From Catellatospora methionotrophica (lineage in GTDB: Bacteria; Actinomycetota; Actinomycetes; Mycobacteriales; Micromonosporaceae): a stretch of 64,000 bases of DNA. A model generated the notes under the pieces. The model was not told the origin of the DNA and made no database searches. It worked only from the letters and a program-made list of their open reading frames with translations. Position 1 is the stretch's first letter, and each line of letters starts with the position of its first letter. The translations under genes were made by a program, and so were the position numbers. Location: contig NZ_JAAOTJ010000021.1 of NCBI RefSeq assembly GCF_011297335.1, forward strand, positions 62,001-126,000, in the 5' to 3' direction. Shown piece by piece: positions 16,988 through 25,718 of the stretch.

Positions 16988-19756
16988 ATGACGAGCCCCG
17001 CCGAGCGGCGACCCGGCACCGGGTCGGACGCCCGACCAGCGACCACCACCGAAGGCCGTAAGACCCCCGCCGCCTCTCCCCTGGTCGACGAGTTCGCCAC
17101 CGGGCTCAGCTTCGCCCTCGACCCCTTCCAGCGGACCGCGTGCGCGGCGCTGGAGCGCGGCAGCGGCGTGCTGGTGTGCGCGCCGACCGGCGCGGGCAAG
17201 ACGGTGGTCGGCGAGTTCGCCGTGCACCTGGCCTTGCAGCAGGGCCGCAAGTGCTTCTACACGACGCCGATCAAGGCACTGTCCAACCAGAAGTTCCACG
17301 ACCTGGTGGCGCGCTACGGCGCGGACAAGGTCGGCCTGCTGACCGGCGACAACTCCATCAACGGCGACGCGCCGGTGGTCGTGATGACCACCGAGGTGCT
17401 GCGCAACATGCTCTACGTCGGCTCGGCCGCGCTGGCCGGACTGTCCTACGTGGTCATGGACGAGGTGCACTACCTGGCCGACCGGTTCCGGGGCGCGGTG
17501 TGGGAGGAGGTCATCATCCACCTGCCCGCCTCGGTGACGCTGGTGTCGCTGTCGGCGACCGTGTCCAATGCCGAGGAGTTCGCCGACTGGCTGGTCACCG
17601 TACGCGGGAGGACCGAGGTCGTGGTCAGTGAGCACCGGCCGGTGCCGCTGTGGCAGCACATGCTCGTCGGCAAGCGCATGTTCGACCTGTTCCACGACTC
17701 GGAGGCGGCCCGCGCCCACGAGGTGCACCCGGAGCTGCTGCGGCACACCCGCGAGGTGGCCCGCCGGATGGACGCCGTGGACCTGCGGCGCGGCCGTGGC
17801 GGCCGGGGGCGGCGCGGCCCGGCCCCGAACCGTCCCGAGATCGTGGAGAAGCTGGAGGGCGAGCGGCTGCTCCCGGCCATCATGTTCGTGTTCAGCCGGG
17901 CGGGCTGCGACGCGGCGGTGCAGCAGTGCCTGCAGTCGGGCATGCGGCTGACCTCGCCGGAGGAGCGCACCGAGATCCGCGCCGTGGTCGAGCGCAAGAT
18001 CGCTAACATCCCCAACGAGGACCTGGCCGCGCTCGGCTACTGGGACTGGCTGGACGGGCTGGAGCGCGGCCTGGCCGCCCACCACGCGGGCATGCTGCCC
18101 GCGTTCAAGGAGGTCGTCGAGGAGCTGTTCGTCCGCGGCCTGGTCAAGGCCGTGTTCGCCACCGAGACGCTGGCACTGGGCATCAACATGCCGGCCCGCT
18201 GCGTGGTGCTGGAGCGGCTGGTCAAGTACAACGGCGAGGCGCATGTCGACCTGACGCCGGGGGAGTACACGCAGCTCACCGGACGGGCCGGGCGTCGCGG
18301 CATCGACGTGGAGGGCCACGCGGTGGTCGTCTGGGGGCCGGAGGTGGATCCGCGCCACGTCGCCGGGCTGGCCTCCACCCGGACGTATCCGCTGCGGTCG
18401 AGCTTCCGGCCGTCGTACAACATGTCGGTGAACCTGGTCGGCTCGGTCGGCGCGGCGCGCGCCCACGACCTGCTGGAGTCCTCGTTCGCGCAGTTCCAGG
18501 CCGACCGCTCGGTGGTCGGCCTGGCCCGCCAGGTGCAGCGCAACAACGAGGTGCTCTCCGTGTACGACACCGAGTTGGCCTGCGAGCACGGCGACTTCGC
18601 CGAGTACTTCGCGCTGCGGGTGGCCATCGCCGACCGCGAGAAGCAGCTGACCCGCAACAGCCAGCAGGAGCGCCGGGCGGCGGCGGTCGCGTCGCTGGAG
18701 CAGCTGAAGGTCGGCGACGTGATCAAGATCCCGTCGGGCAAGCACTCGGGGCTGGCCATCGTGCTCGACCCGGGCGTCGGCGGCTTCGGCGAGCCGCGCC
18801 CGGTCGTGCTGACCGAGGACCGCTGGGCCGGGCGCATCTCGGCGGGCGAGTTCGCCGGGACGGTCGAGGTCGTGGGCCGGGTGCGGGTGCCCCGGCACTT
18901 CAACCACCGGGCCCCGGCCGAGCGGCGCGACCTGGCCTCGTCGCTGCGCACCATCGACGTGGCGCGCGGTGGCGGGCGGCGTCGGCGCGGCGGCAACGGC
19001 AGCCACGAGGACCGCGAGCTGCTGTCGCTGCGCAAGGCGATGCGGGCGCACCCGTGCCACGCCTGCCCGGAGCGCGAGGACCACGCCCGCTGGGCCGAGC
19101 GCCGCCAGCGGCTGTTCAAGGACAACGAGAACCTGCGCGACAAGGTGAGCAACCGCACCGGCTCGCTGGCGCGCACCTTCGACCGCATCTGCGAGCTGCT
19201 GACCGAGCGCGGATACCTGGGCCCGGACGGCGAGGTCACCGCGCCCGGACGGATGCTGGCGCGGATCTGGACCGAGGCCGACCTGCTGGTCGCCGAGTGC
19301 CTGCGGACCGGCGTGTGGGAGGGCCTGGAGCCGCACGAGCTGGCCGCGGCCGTGTCCGTGGTGCTCTACGAGGCCCGCCGCGACGTCGACGAGCAGGCGT
19401 CGGTGCCGCGCGGCCCGGTCGCCACCGCCGTCGACGCGACCGTGCGCACCTTCTACCAGCTGGGCACGGACGAGCGGCGGCTCGGCCTGGCCCAGACCAA
19501 GGAACCCGATCTCGGTTTCGTGTGGCCGATGTACCGCTGGGCCAAGGGCGAGCCGCTGGCGAAGGTGCTGGCCAGCGGGCACAGTCTGGACGGCGACATG
19601 CCCGCCGGCGACTTCGTCCGATGGGCGAGACAGGTCATTGATCTTTTAGGTCAGATTGCCGACGCCACAGGTGCGCCATCGTCGCTGCGTGAGACCGCGC
19701 GGACGGCGATGGACGCGGTTAATAGAGGGGTACTTGCGTACACTGCGGTGGTCTGA
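16988..19756 (+). CDS. helY: Ski2/Mtr4-like DEAD/DEVH-box RNA helicase (HelY type)
   Basis: 922 residues, the size of mycobacterial HelY (about 900). Walker A APTGAGKT near residue 64, DEVH box (VVMDEVHYLADR) near 158, motif III SLSAT, and motif VI TGRAGRRGID. A C-terminal DSHCT-like domain follows (about 740-922), after a KOW/SH3-like insert (GDVIKIPSGKHSG). The family uses ATP to unwind RNA, probably feeding RNA turnover or surveillance. An Arg/Gly-rich stretch near residues 265-280 may bind RNA. The start MTSPAERR is supported by a leaderless -10 just upstream. The symbol is by homology of type, not proven orthology. Confidence 0.9.
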   Translation: MTSPAERRPGTGSDARPATTTEGRKTPAASPLVDEFATGLSFALDPFQRTACAALERGSGVLVCAPTGAGKTVVGEFAVHLALQQGRKCFYTTPIKALSNQKFHDLVARYGADKVGLLTGDNSINGDAPVVVMTTEVLRNMLYVGSAALAGLSYVVMDEVHYLADRFRGAVWEEVIIHLPASVTLVSLSATVSNAEEFADWLVTVRGRTEVVVSEHRPVPLWQHMLVGKRMFDLFHDSEAARAHEVHPELLRHTREVARRMDAVDLRRGRGGRGRRGPAPNRPEIVEKLEGERLLPAIMFVFSRAGCDAAVQQCLQSGMRLTSPEERTEIRAVVERKIANIPNEDLAALGYWDWLDGLERGLAAHHAGMLPAFKEVVEELFVRGLVKAVFATETLALGINMPARCVVLERLVKYNGEAHVDLTPGEYTQLTGRAGRRGIDVEGHAVVVWGPEVDPRHVAGLASTRTYPLRSSFRPSYNMSVNLVGSVGAARAHDLLESSFAQFQADRSVVGLARQVQRNNEVLSVYDTELACEHGDFAEYFALRVAIADREKQLTRNSQQERRAAAVASLEQLKVGDVIKIPSGKHSGLAIVLDPGVGGFGEPRPVVLTEDRWAGRISAGEFAGTVEVVGRVRVPRHFNHRAPAERRDLASSLRTIDVARGGGRRRRGGNGSHEDRELLSLRKAMRAHPCHACPEREDHARWAERRQRLFKDNENLRDKVSNRTGSLARTFDRICELLTERGYLGPDGEVTAPGRMLARIWTEADLLVAECLRTGVWEGLEPHELAAAVSVVLYEARRDVDEQASVPRGPVATAVDATVRTFYQLGTDERRLGLAQTKEPDLGFVWPMYRWAKGEPLAKVLASGHSLDGDMPAGDFVRWARQVIDLLGQIADATGAPSSLRETARTAMDAVNRGVLAYTAVV

Positions 19757-19843
19757 CCGAGTTGCCAGGGCAAACACTCTTCCGGGATCATGCAAAAAAG
19801 CGAACACCGCTCACTGTATGACGAGCCGAAAGGGTCGACCGCC

Positions 19844-20695
19844 ATGGCCGACGTGCACCACTTCACCCACGGACTTGTCACGCCCGGTGTGGCGTACGCG
19901 CTGTCCATCCTGGGCTCCACGCTGGGCCTGATCTGCACCGCGCGCATGCGCACCGCGACCACCAACAAGCAGCGCTTCTGGTGGATCGTGCTGGCGGCCT
20001 GGGCGCTGGGCGGCACGGCCATCTGGGCCATGCACTTCATGGCCATGCTCGGCTTCAGCGTGACCGGCGCGCAGATCCGCTACGACATCGCGCGCACCGC
20101 GATCAGCGCGGTGGTCGCGATCGTGGTCGTCAGCCTCGGCCTGTGGATCGTCGGCTTCGGCAAGCCCAACGTCGCCCGGATCGTCATCGGCGGCATCTTC
20201 ACCGGCGTCGGTGTGGCCGGTATGCACTACATCGGCATGTTCGCGATGCGGCTGAACGGCGACGTGTCGTACGACACCAGCCTGGTCGCCGCCTCGGTGC
20301 TGATCGCCGTGGTGGCCGCCACCGTGGCGCTGTGGTTCACCGTCGTGCTGTCCAAGCCGCTGGCCATCGCGGGCGCGGCCCTGCTGATGGGCGTCGCGGT
20401 GTGCGGCATGCACTACACCGGCATGGCCGCGATGTCGGTGAAGCTGACCACGCCGACCCTCGGCGGCGCCACCAGCGGCGCGTCCGCGGCGAACCTGCTG
20501 GTGCCGATCGGCGTGCTGGTGCTGCTGGTGATCGGCGGCCTGGTCTTCGCGATCGGCGCGGCCCCCACCGAGGAGGACATGGCCGCCCGCGCGTACCTCG
20601 ACCGGGTGCAGGCCGCCCGCGAGGAGGCCGCCGCGGTCGCCCAGCAGCGCGGCACCGTACGCCGCCCCACCGCGTTCACCCCGCGCGGCAAGTGA
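19844..20695 (+). CDS. MHYT-domain integral membrane sensor
   Basis: 283-residue membrane protein with about seven helices. Three copies of the MHYT signature are visible: AMHFMAM, GMHYIGM and GMHYTGM, whose His and Met residues are proposed to hold a metal (copper) for sensing oxygen, CO or NO. There is no attached GGDEF, EAL or kinase domain, only a charged C-terminal tail of about 50 residues, so the output partner is unknown. ATG 19844 is preceded by AAAGGG; an in-frame ATG at 19790 would add a non-membrane leader. It stands alone between the helicase and a hairpin terminator. Confidence 0.88.
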   Translation: MADVHHFTHGLVTPGVAYALSILGSTLGLICTARMRTATTNKQRFWWIVLAAWALGGTAIWAMHFMAMLGFSVTGAQIRYDIARTAISAVVAIVVVSLGLWIVGFGKPNVARIVIGGIFTGVGVAGMHYIGMFAMRLNGDVSYDTSLVAASVLIAVVAATVALWFTVVLSKPLAIAGAALLMGVAVCGMHYTGMAAMSVKLTTPTLGGATSGASAANLLVPIGVLVLLVIGGLVFAIGAAPTEEDMAARAYLDRVQAAREEAAAVAQQRGTVRRPTAFTPRGK

Positions 20696-20710
20696 CCGCC
20701 TGAACGTCCC

Positions 20711-20746
20711 CGTCCGCCCGTGCCGCTCCGGTGGCACGGGCGGACG
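20711..20746 (+). terminator. hairpin terminator after the MHYT gene
   Basis: Perfect 14-bp stem (CGTCCGCCCGTGCC with its complement) around an 8-nt loop, 15 nt after the stop codon. Confidence 0.75.
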
Positions 20747-20789
20747 CGTCCTGCGGCGGGTGTCCCAGGCCTGTGGCAGGCTGTCAGGC

Positions 20790-21707
20790 ATGACCGCACC
20801 CCTGCTCGCCATCGACGCGCCGAGCCTGTACTTCCGCGCCTTCCACGGAGTGCCCGCCAAGGCGGCGATGGCCCCGAACGGGACCCCGGTCAACGCGGTG
20901 CGCGGCTTCCTCGACATGGTCACCACGCTGGTCAAGGGCCGCCGCCCGGACCGGCTGGTGTGCGCGCTGGACTACGACTGGCGGCCCGCGTGGCGGGTGG
21001 CGCTGATCAGCACGTACAAGACGCACCGCCTGGCCCCCGAGGGCGGCGAGGAGGTGCCCGACGAGCTGGCCCCGCAGGTCGACCTGCTGCTGGAGGTGCT
21101 CGACGCGGTCGGCATCGTGGCATACGGGGTGGACGGCAACGAGGCCGACGACGTGCTCGGTACGCTCGCCGCGACGCAAGGCCCGCCGGTCGAGGTGGTC
21201 TCCGGCGACCGGGACCTGTTCCAGCTGGTCGACGACGAGCGCGGGGTGCGCCTGCTGTACGTCGGGCGGGGCGTGGCCAAGCTGGAGGACTGCGACGAGG
21301 CCGCGGTGCTCGCCAAGTACGCCGTCCCGGCGAGCGGCTACGCCGACTTCGCGGCGCTGCGCGGCGACCCGAGCGACGGCCTGCCCGGCGTGGCGGGCGT
21401 GGGGGAGAAGACCGCGGCCCGGCTCATCGAGCGCTACGGCAGCCTGGACGCCATCGTGGCGGCCGTGGCCGACCCGGCCGCCGACTTCGCGCCCGGCCTG
21501 CGCACCAAACTGGAGGCGGCCGCCGACTACCTGGCCGTCGCGCCGAAGGTGGTGCGGGTGGCCACCGACCTGAAGCTGCCCGAGCACGACCTGACCCTGC
21601 CCGCGGTGCCGCGCGACCCGGACCGGCTGCTGGCGCTGGCCGAGCAGTGGAACCTGGCCAGCCCGTGCCGCCGGCTGGTCGACGCGCTCGCGGAGAACGC
21701 GGGGTAA
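20790..21707 (+). CDS. 5'-3' exonuclease (PolI N-terminal/FEN-like)
   Basis: 305-residue stand-alone flap/exonuclease related to the N-terminal domain of DNA polymerase I. Metal-binding acidic clusters are visible: AIDAPSLYFRAFHG at the N-terminus, GNEADDVLGTLA and SGDRDLFQLVDD. The helix-3-turn-helix DNA-binding segment is GDPSDGLPGVAGVGEKTA. Likely roles are Okazaki-primer removal or repair alongside PolI. The start MTAPLLAID is chosen because the metal-site strand begins immediately after it; CAGGCT lies 7 nt upstream and may be a leaderless -10. Confidence 0.9.
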   Translation: MTAPLLAIDAPSLYFRAFHGVPAKAAMAPNGTPVNAVRGFLDMVTTLVKGRRPDRLVCALDYDWRPAWRVALISTYKTHRLAPEGGEEVPDELAPQVDLLLEVLDAVGIVAYGVDGNEADDVLGTLAATQGPPVEVVSGDRDLFQLVDDERGVRLLYVGRGVAKLEDCDEAAVLAKYAVPASGYADFAALRGDPSDGLPGVAGVGEKTAARLIERYGSLDAIVAAVADPAADFAPGLRTKLEAAADYLAVAPKVVRVATDLKLPEHDLTLPAVPRDPDRLLALAEQWNLASPCRRLVDALAENAG

Positions 21708-21774
21708 ACAGCCCCCGCCGTGTCGGCATGACCTGCGCTTGTCCGGGCATACCCTGGGGATGCGGAGGCCTACA

Positions 21775-22266
21775 GTGACTGACATCGACGGCGACCGGCG
21801 GCTGGAGTCGGCGGAGGACCCGGACGAGCGGTGGAATCGCAACTACTCGGAGCTGCTGCAGGAGCTGCGGGTGGCACAGACCGGCGTGCAGATCCTGTTC
21901 GCGTTCCTGCTGACGCTGCCGTTCTCGGTGGGCTTCGAGAAGATCAACGGCACCGAGCGGGTGCTGTACGTGATCACGTTCCTGTGCAGCGGCGTCGCGG
22001 CGGCCCTGCTCATCGCCCCGGTCAGCTACCACCGGCTGTCGTTCCGGGAGGGGCGCAAGCCGCAGATCGTGCGGACCGCGCACGTGCTGGCGCAGTTCGG
22101 CCTGTTCTTCGAGATGATCGCCATCGTGATGGCGGTCTACCTGGTGGTGGACGTCGTCGTGGGCATGCCGTGGGCGGGGTTCCTCGGCGGTGGCGTGGCT
22201 TTGATCTACCTGCTGCTCTGGTATGTGCTGCCGCTGGCGACCAAGCCGGCCCCGTCCGACGACTGA
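21775..22266 (+). CDS. DUF6328 family four-helix membrane protein
   Basis: 163 residues: a charged N-terminus with WNRNYSELLQELRVAQTGVQ, then four hydrophobic helices and a short tail. The ELLQELRVAQTGVQILFAF signature and topology fit the actinobacterial DUF6328 family, whose function is unknown. GTG 21775 is chosen because GGAGG lies 7 nt before it; an in-frame ATG at 21760 overlaps that ribosome site. It is followed by a strong bidirectional hairpin. Confidence 0.8.
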   Translation: MTDIDGDRRLESAEDPDERWNRNYSELLQELRVAQTGVQILFAFLLTLPFSVGFEKINGTERVLYVITFLCSGVAAALLIAPVSYHRLSFREGRKPQIVRTAHVLAQFGLFFEMIAIVMAVYLVVDVVVGMPWAGFLGGGVALIYLLLWYVLPLATKPAPSDD

Positions 22267-22288
22267 CCCGACCACCCCGGACGTGCGG

Positions 22289-22328
22289 GAAGCCCGGCTT
22301 ATCTCACTGGTGAGATATGTCGGGCTTC
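22289..22328. terminator. bidirectional hairpin terminator
   Basis: 19-nt arms (GAAGCCCGGCTTATCTCAC and its near complement, two mismatches) with almost no loop, between the 3' ends of convergent DUF6328 and Usp genes. Confidence 0.8.
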
Positions 22329-22360
22329 ACTTCTGAAGTTAGACCGATATATCCGTCATG

Positions 22361-23257
22361 TCAATGATTATTTTCGGCGCCCAGGTGTGCCACCACCACC
22401 GGGCAGCCCGCGTGGTGGATCAGCGCCTGGCTGACCGAGCCCAGCAGCAGGCCGGTGAAGCCGCCCAGGCCACGGCAGCCCACCACGACCATCAGCGCGC
22501 CCATGGACTGCTCGGTCAGCGCCGCCGCCGCCGAGGACTCCACGGTGATCCGCTGCAGGTCGACACGCGGATGGCGGTCGTGCCAGCCCGCCAGCGCCGT
22601 GGACAGCACCGACTCCTCCTGGTCGCGCAACGTGTCGATGTCGTACACGAACGGCATGCCCGCCGCGCCCGTGGTGACCGGCCCCAGCCACGCGTGCACG
22701 GCGGTGATGCCGCAGTCGCGCCGTTCCGCCTCGTCGAAGGCGAACGCCAGCGCCGCGCCCGACTGGGGCGACCCGTCCACGCCGACCACGATCCGGCCCA
22801 CCGCGCCCACCCCCGCCTGCTTCGGGGCTGCGGGTGGGCGTACTACGGCGACCGCGCAGCGGGCGTGCATCGACACCTGCAGGCTCGTCGAGCCCAGCAT
22901 CAGATCGTGGAACCCGCCGTGGCCCCGGCTCCCGACGACCACCAGCGCGGCCGTCGCCGACTCCCTGATCAGGCCGTGTGCGGGATCGTCGCGCAGCACC
23001 TCCGACGTCAGCGTGATGTCGGGGCGCATCGCGCGGACCTCGGCCATCGCGTGCTCGGTCACCTCGTGCCCGGCCGAGGAGATCGCCGCCTCCGCGACGC
23101 CGTCGCCCTGCCGGGGGCCGGGGTCCTCGCTCACGTACACGATCTTCAGGGGCAACCCGCGCAGCGCGGCCTCGTCGGCCGCCCAGCGCAGCGCCGTCGC
23201 CGCCGCAGGGGAGCCGTCCACCCCCACCACCACCGCCCCGCTCAGCCCGACGCCCAC
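22361..23257 (-). CDS. universal stress protein, two Usp domains
   Basis: 298 residues forming two tandem Usp domains (about 5-145 and 155-295). Each begins with VVGVDGSP and ends with the ATP-binding signature: GSRGHGGFHDLMLGSTS and GCRGLGGFTGLLLGSVS. Tandem Usp proteins of this type are ATP-binding stress proteins, in mycobacteria often linked to hypoxia or dormancy. GTG start is preceded by GGGGAGG about 8 nt upstream. It is monocistronic, with a terminator at the 3' side. Confidence 0.92.
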   Translation of the reverse strand: MGVGLSGAVVVGVDGSPAAATALRWAADEAALRGLPLKIVYVSEDPGPRQGDGVAEAAISSAGHEVTEHAMAEVRAMRPDITLTSEVLRDDPAHGLIRESATAALVVVGSRGHGGFHDLMLGSTSLQVSMHARCAVAVVRPPAAPKQAGVGAVGRIVVGVDGSPQSGAALAFAFDEAERRDCGITAVHAWLGPVTTGAAGMPFVYDIDTLRDQEESVLSTALAGWHDRHPRVDLQRITVESSAAAALTEQSMGALMVVVGCRGLGGFTGLLLGSVSQALIHHAGCPVVVAHLGAENNH

Positions 23258-23363
23258 CGCCCGCCTCCCCGCACTTGACCCACTTCCACTATGTCCTTTC
23301 CCTCCCTGTTCCGGTGACGAACGGCCCGCTCCCCGGCGAGCACCCCGCGCCTCGGCCCGCCAA

Positions 23364-23424
23364 GATCGCCGTTTCGGGTCAAAAGCTCAGGTCCGGCCAC
23401 AGGTTTTGACCCGAAACCGCGATC
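23364..23424. repeat. intergenic inverted repeat, GATCGC...GCGATC family, copy 1
   Basis: 21-nt arms (23364-23384 and 23404-23424) with one mismatch and a 19-nt loop; the arms start and end with GATCGC/GCGATC. A second member with different inner sequence lies at 40997-41057. It sits upstream of both the Usp and acyl-CoA dehydrogenase starts. Confidence 0.7.
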
Positions 23425-23472
23425 ATGGGAGGAGGTGTGCGTGCGGTCGGAATCCGGACGGGCGGATAGGCC

Positions 23473-23494
23473 TAACGAACGTTAAGCTGGCGCC
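23473..23494 (+). promoter_or_regulatory. palindromic operator overlapping a leaderless promoter
   Basis: TAACGAACGTTA (23473-23484) is palindromic apart from the two central bases and overlaps the proposed -10 TAAGCT (23483-23488), which lies 6 nt before the ATG. This geometry suggests repression by a TetR-type regulator of acyl-CoA metabolism; the regulator is not identified. Confidence 0.5.
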
Positions 23495-24643
23495 ATGCCC
23501 AGCGTTACCCGATTGCTTCCCACCCCCGAAGCACACGACCTGCTCGAACTCACCCGCGAGATCGCGGACAAGGAGCTCGCCCCGCATGCCGACGACTTCG
23601 AGGCGCGCGGAGAGTTCCCCCGCGAGCTGATCCGTACCCTGGGCCGTTCCGGCCTGCTCGGCCTGCCCTACTCCGCCGAGTACGGCGGCGCGGAACAGCC
23701 GTACGAGGTCTACCTGCAGGTGCTGGAGATCCTGGCCAGCCGCTGGGTGGGCATCGCCGAGACGGTCAGCGTGCACACCCTGGCCTGCTACCCCCTGGCC
23801 CACCACGGCACCGCGGAGCAGCGCGAGCGCTGGCTGCCCGACCTGATCGGCGGCGAACTGCTCGGCGCGTACTGCCTGTCCGAGCCCGCGGGCGGCTCCG
23901 ACGCGGCGAACCTGACCACGAAGGCGGTACGCGACGGCGACTCCTACCGGGTCAGCGGCACCAAGGCGTGGATCACCCACGCGGGTGTGGCCGACTTCTA
24001 CAACGTCTTCTGCCGTACCGGCGGCCCCGGCCCGAAGGGCATCTCCTGCCTGCTGGCCCCCGCCGACACGCCGGGCCTGAACCCGCAGACCCGCGAGAAG
24101 ACCATGGGCCTGCGTTCGTCGCCGGTCGCCCAGATCGCGTTCGACGACACGGTCGTGCCCGCCGAGCGGCTGATCGGCGGCGAGGGCGAGGGCTTCCGGA
24201 TCGCGATGGGCGCGCTGGACTCGGGCCGCCTGGGCATCGCCGCGTGCGCCATCGGCCTGGCCCAGGGCGCGCTGGACTACGCGGTGAACTACGCCCGCGA
24301 GCGGGTGCAGTTCGGCAAGCCGATCATCGACCTGCAGGGCCTGGGCTTCATGCTGGCCGACGCGGCCACGCAGATCTCGGCGGCGCGGGCGCTGATGCTG
24401 CACGCGGCCCGGCTGCGCGACGCGGGACTGCCGTACTCGATCGAGGCCGCCAAGACCAAGCTGTTCGCCACCGACATGGCCATGCAGGTGGCTACGGACG
24501 CGGTGCAGGTGCTCGGCGGCGCGGGTTACGTGGCCGACCACCCGGTCGAGCGCTACTTCCGCGAGGCCAAGGTGCTGCAGATCGTCGAGGGCACCAACCA
24601 GATCCAGCGCATGGTCATCGCCCGCTCGCTGGCCAAGGACTAG
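23495..24643 (+). CDS. acyl-CoA dehydrogenase
   Basis: 382-residue FAD-dependent acyl-CoA dehydrogenase of normal family length. Signatures: CLSEPAGGSDAANL (flavin/substrate loop), GTKAWITHAG, and the C-terminal IVEGTNQIQR whose Glu (about 365) is the usual catalytic base. It oxidises an acyl-CoA to the 2,3-enoyl-CoA, passing electrons to ETF; chain length or branching preference cannot be read. No neighbouring beta-oxidation genes. The operator-like palindrome at its start suggests regulation by an acyl-CoA-responsive repressor. Confidence 0.93.
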   Translation: MPSVTRLLPTPEAHDLLELTREIADKELAPHADDFEARGEFPRELIRTLGRSGLLGLPYSAEYGGAEQPYEVYLQVLEILASRWVGIAETVSVHTLACYPLAHHGTAEQRERWLPDLIGGELLGAYCLSEPAGGSDAANLTTKAVRDGDSYRVSGTKAWITHAGVADFYNVFCRTGGPGPKGISCLLAPADTPGLNPQTREKTMGLRSSPVAQIAFDDTVVPAERLIGGEGEGFRIAMGALDSGRLGIAACAIGLAQGALDYAVNYARERVQFGKPIIDLQGLGFMLADAATQISAARALMLHAARLRDAGLPYSIEAAKTKLFATDMAMQVATDAVQVLGGAGYVADHPVERYFREAKVLQIVEGTNQIQRMVIARSLAKD

Positions 24644-24663
24644 AACCTTCCGCCGTACGCCGG

Positions 24664-24694
24664 TCCGGAGCCGTGGCACGCGCCACGATCCGGA
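24664..24694 (+). terminator. hairpin after the acyl-CoA dehydrogenase gene
   Basis: TCCGGA and CGTGGC segments pair with GCCACG and TCCGGA across a 4-nt loop, with a small internal bulge, about 20 nt after the stop. Confidence 0.5.
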
Positions 24695-24735
24695 TCGGCG
24701 TTTCCTGTTGTGCCCGGCGCGACCTGGTGATGTAA

Positions 24736-24756
24736 TTCCTACAAAGCCGCTAGGAA
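24736..24756 (+). promoter_or_regulatory. inverted repeat upstream of cysteine dioxygenase
   Basis: TTCCTA and TAGGAA separated by 9 nt, 15 nt before the ATG. The spacing would suit a dimeric repressor; the shape recalls Rrf2-family sites used for sulfur or iron-sulfur control, but this is only a suggestion. Confidence 0.35.
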
Positions 24757-24771
24757 AAGCAGGTGATCTGA

Positions 24772-25245
24772 ATGATCGTCGCCACCGGGGTTCGGGCCGA
24801 CCCTCTGCGTACGGCCCGACGTCTGGCCGACAACCCCGGCGACTGGCCGGTCGCGCCGCGATTCGACCCGGCGCAGCGCTGGTACCACCGGCTGCTCGCC
24901 GGGTCCGGCGTCGAGGCCTGGCTGCTGACCTGGCTGCCCGGCCAGGAGACCGACCTGCACGACCACGGCGGCAGCGCCGGTGCGTTCGTGGTGGTCGCCG
25001 GCGCGCTGACCGAACGCACCGTGACCGGCCGTGACGGCTCCGCCGCGCTCACCGGCCGGGTGCTGTCCGCCGGGGCGGCCCGCCAGTTCGGCGAGCACCA
25101 CATACACCAGATCGTCAACGCCGGACCCGAGCCCGCCGTCAGCGTCCACGTGTACGGCCCCGAACTGGCCACCATGACCCGCTACCGCCTCGACGGCGGA
25201 CGGCTGCTGGTGGCGGCCGTCGACCGGGCGGGAGCACAGTGGTGA
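24772..25245 (+). CDS. cysteine dioxygenase (type I, cupin)
   Basis: 157-residue cupin of the cysteine dioxygenase family. The iron-binding His residues are in LHDHGG (HxH) and in HHIHQIVN. It oxidises cysteine to cysteinesulfinate with O2 using non-heme iron. AGGTGA precedes the ATG. The stop overlaps the GTG of the rhodanese gene (GTGA), so the two are translationally coupled and likely form a small sulfur-oxidation unit. Confidence 0.88.
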   Translation: MIVATGVRADPLRTARRLADNPGDWPVAPRFDPAQRWYHRLLAGSGVEAWLLTWLPGQETDLHDHGGSAGAFVVVAGALTERTVTGRDGSAALTGRVLSAGAARQFGEHHIHQIVNAGPEPAVSVHVYGPELATMTRYRLDGGRLLVAAVDRAGAQW

Positions 25246-25655
25246 GCGTGCAGACCGACCCACCCGCACCCGCCGGCTCGCGCGGGATCGACGAGATCCT
25301 GGCCGACGCCCGTGCTCGGCTGACCCGCCTGGACGCGCCCGCCGCCGCGGCCGCCTCCCGCGACGGCGCGGTGCTGATCGACATCCGGCCCGCCGCTCAG
25401 CGCGCCACGCACGGCGAGATCCCCGGCGCGCTGATCATCGAGCGCAACGTGCTCGAATGGCGGCTCGACCCGCGCAGCGACGCCCGGCTGCCGCTCGCCG
25501 ACCGGTACGACCTGCCTGTCGTGGTCTTCTGCCAGGAGGGCTACACCTCCTCGCTGGCCGCCGCCGCCCTCCAGGACCTGGGCCTGCACCGCGCCACCGA
25601 CCTCACCGGCGGCTTCGCCGCCTGGCAGTCCGCCGGCCTGCCCACCACGCCCTGA
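25242..25655 (+). CDS. rhodanese-like sulfurtransferase
   Basis: 137-residue single-domain rhodanese. The catalytic loop is FCQEGYTSS with the persulfide-forming Cys; LIDIRPAAQR is the N-terminal rhodanese signature and TGGFAAW the C-terminal one. GTG 25242 gives the 4-nt overlap with the dioxygenase stop; GGAG lies 7 nt before it. The context suggests handling of sulfane sulfur from cysteine oxidation. An alternative GTG three bases upstream would add one residue. Confidence 0.88.
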   Translation: MSVQTDPPAPAGSRGIDEILADARARLTRLDAPAAAAASRDGAVLIDIRPAAQRATHGEIPGALIIERNVLEWRLDPRSDARLPLADRYDLPVVVFCQEGYTSSLAAAALQDLGLHRATDLTGGFAAWQSAGLPTTP

Positions 25656-25718
25656 CCGCCACCCCCGCCACCCCCGCCACCCCCGCCACCCCCCGCCACC
25701 CTCCGCCACCCCCGCCAC
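25656..25718 (+). repeat. CCGCCACCC tandem repeat
   Basis: About six to seven imperfect 9-bp CCGCCACCC units directly after the rhodanese stop. They are complementary in part to the G-rich repeat beyond the inverted element and may lengthen its stem. Confidence 0.7.

Noticed and set aside
16187-19582. A long minus-strand frame joining the antisense of the helicase to the HAD gene
   Set aside because: Only the last 248 codons match a protein family; the rest mirrors the helicase coding strand.
25656-25718. CRISPR-like array
   Set aside because: The 9-bp units are directly abutting without spacers and are simple CCGCCACCC repeats.
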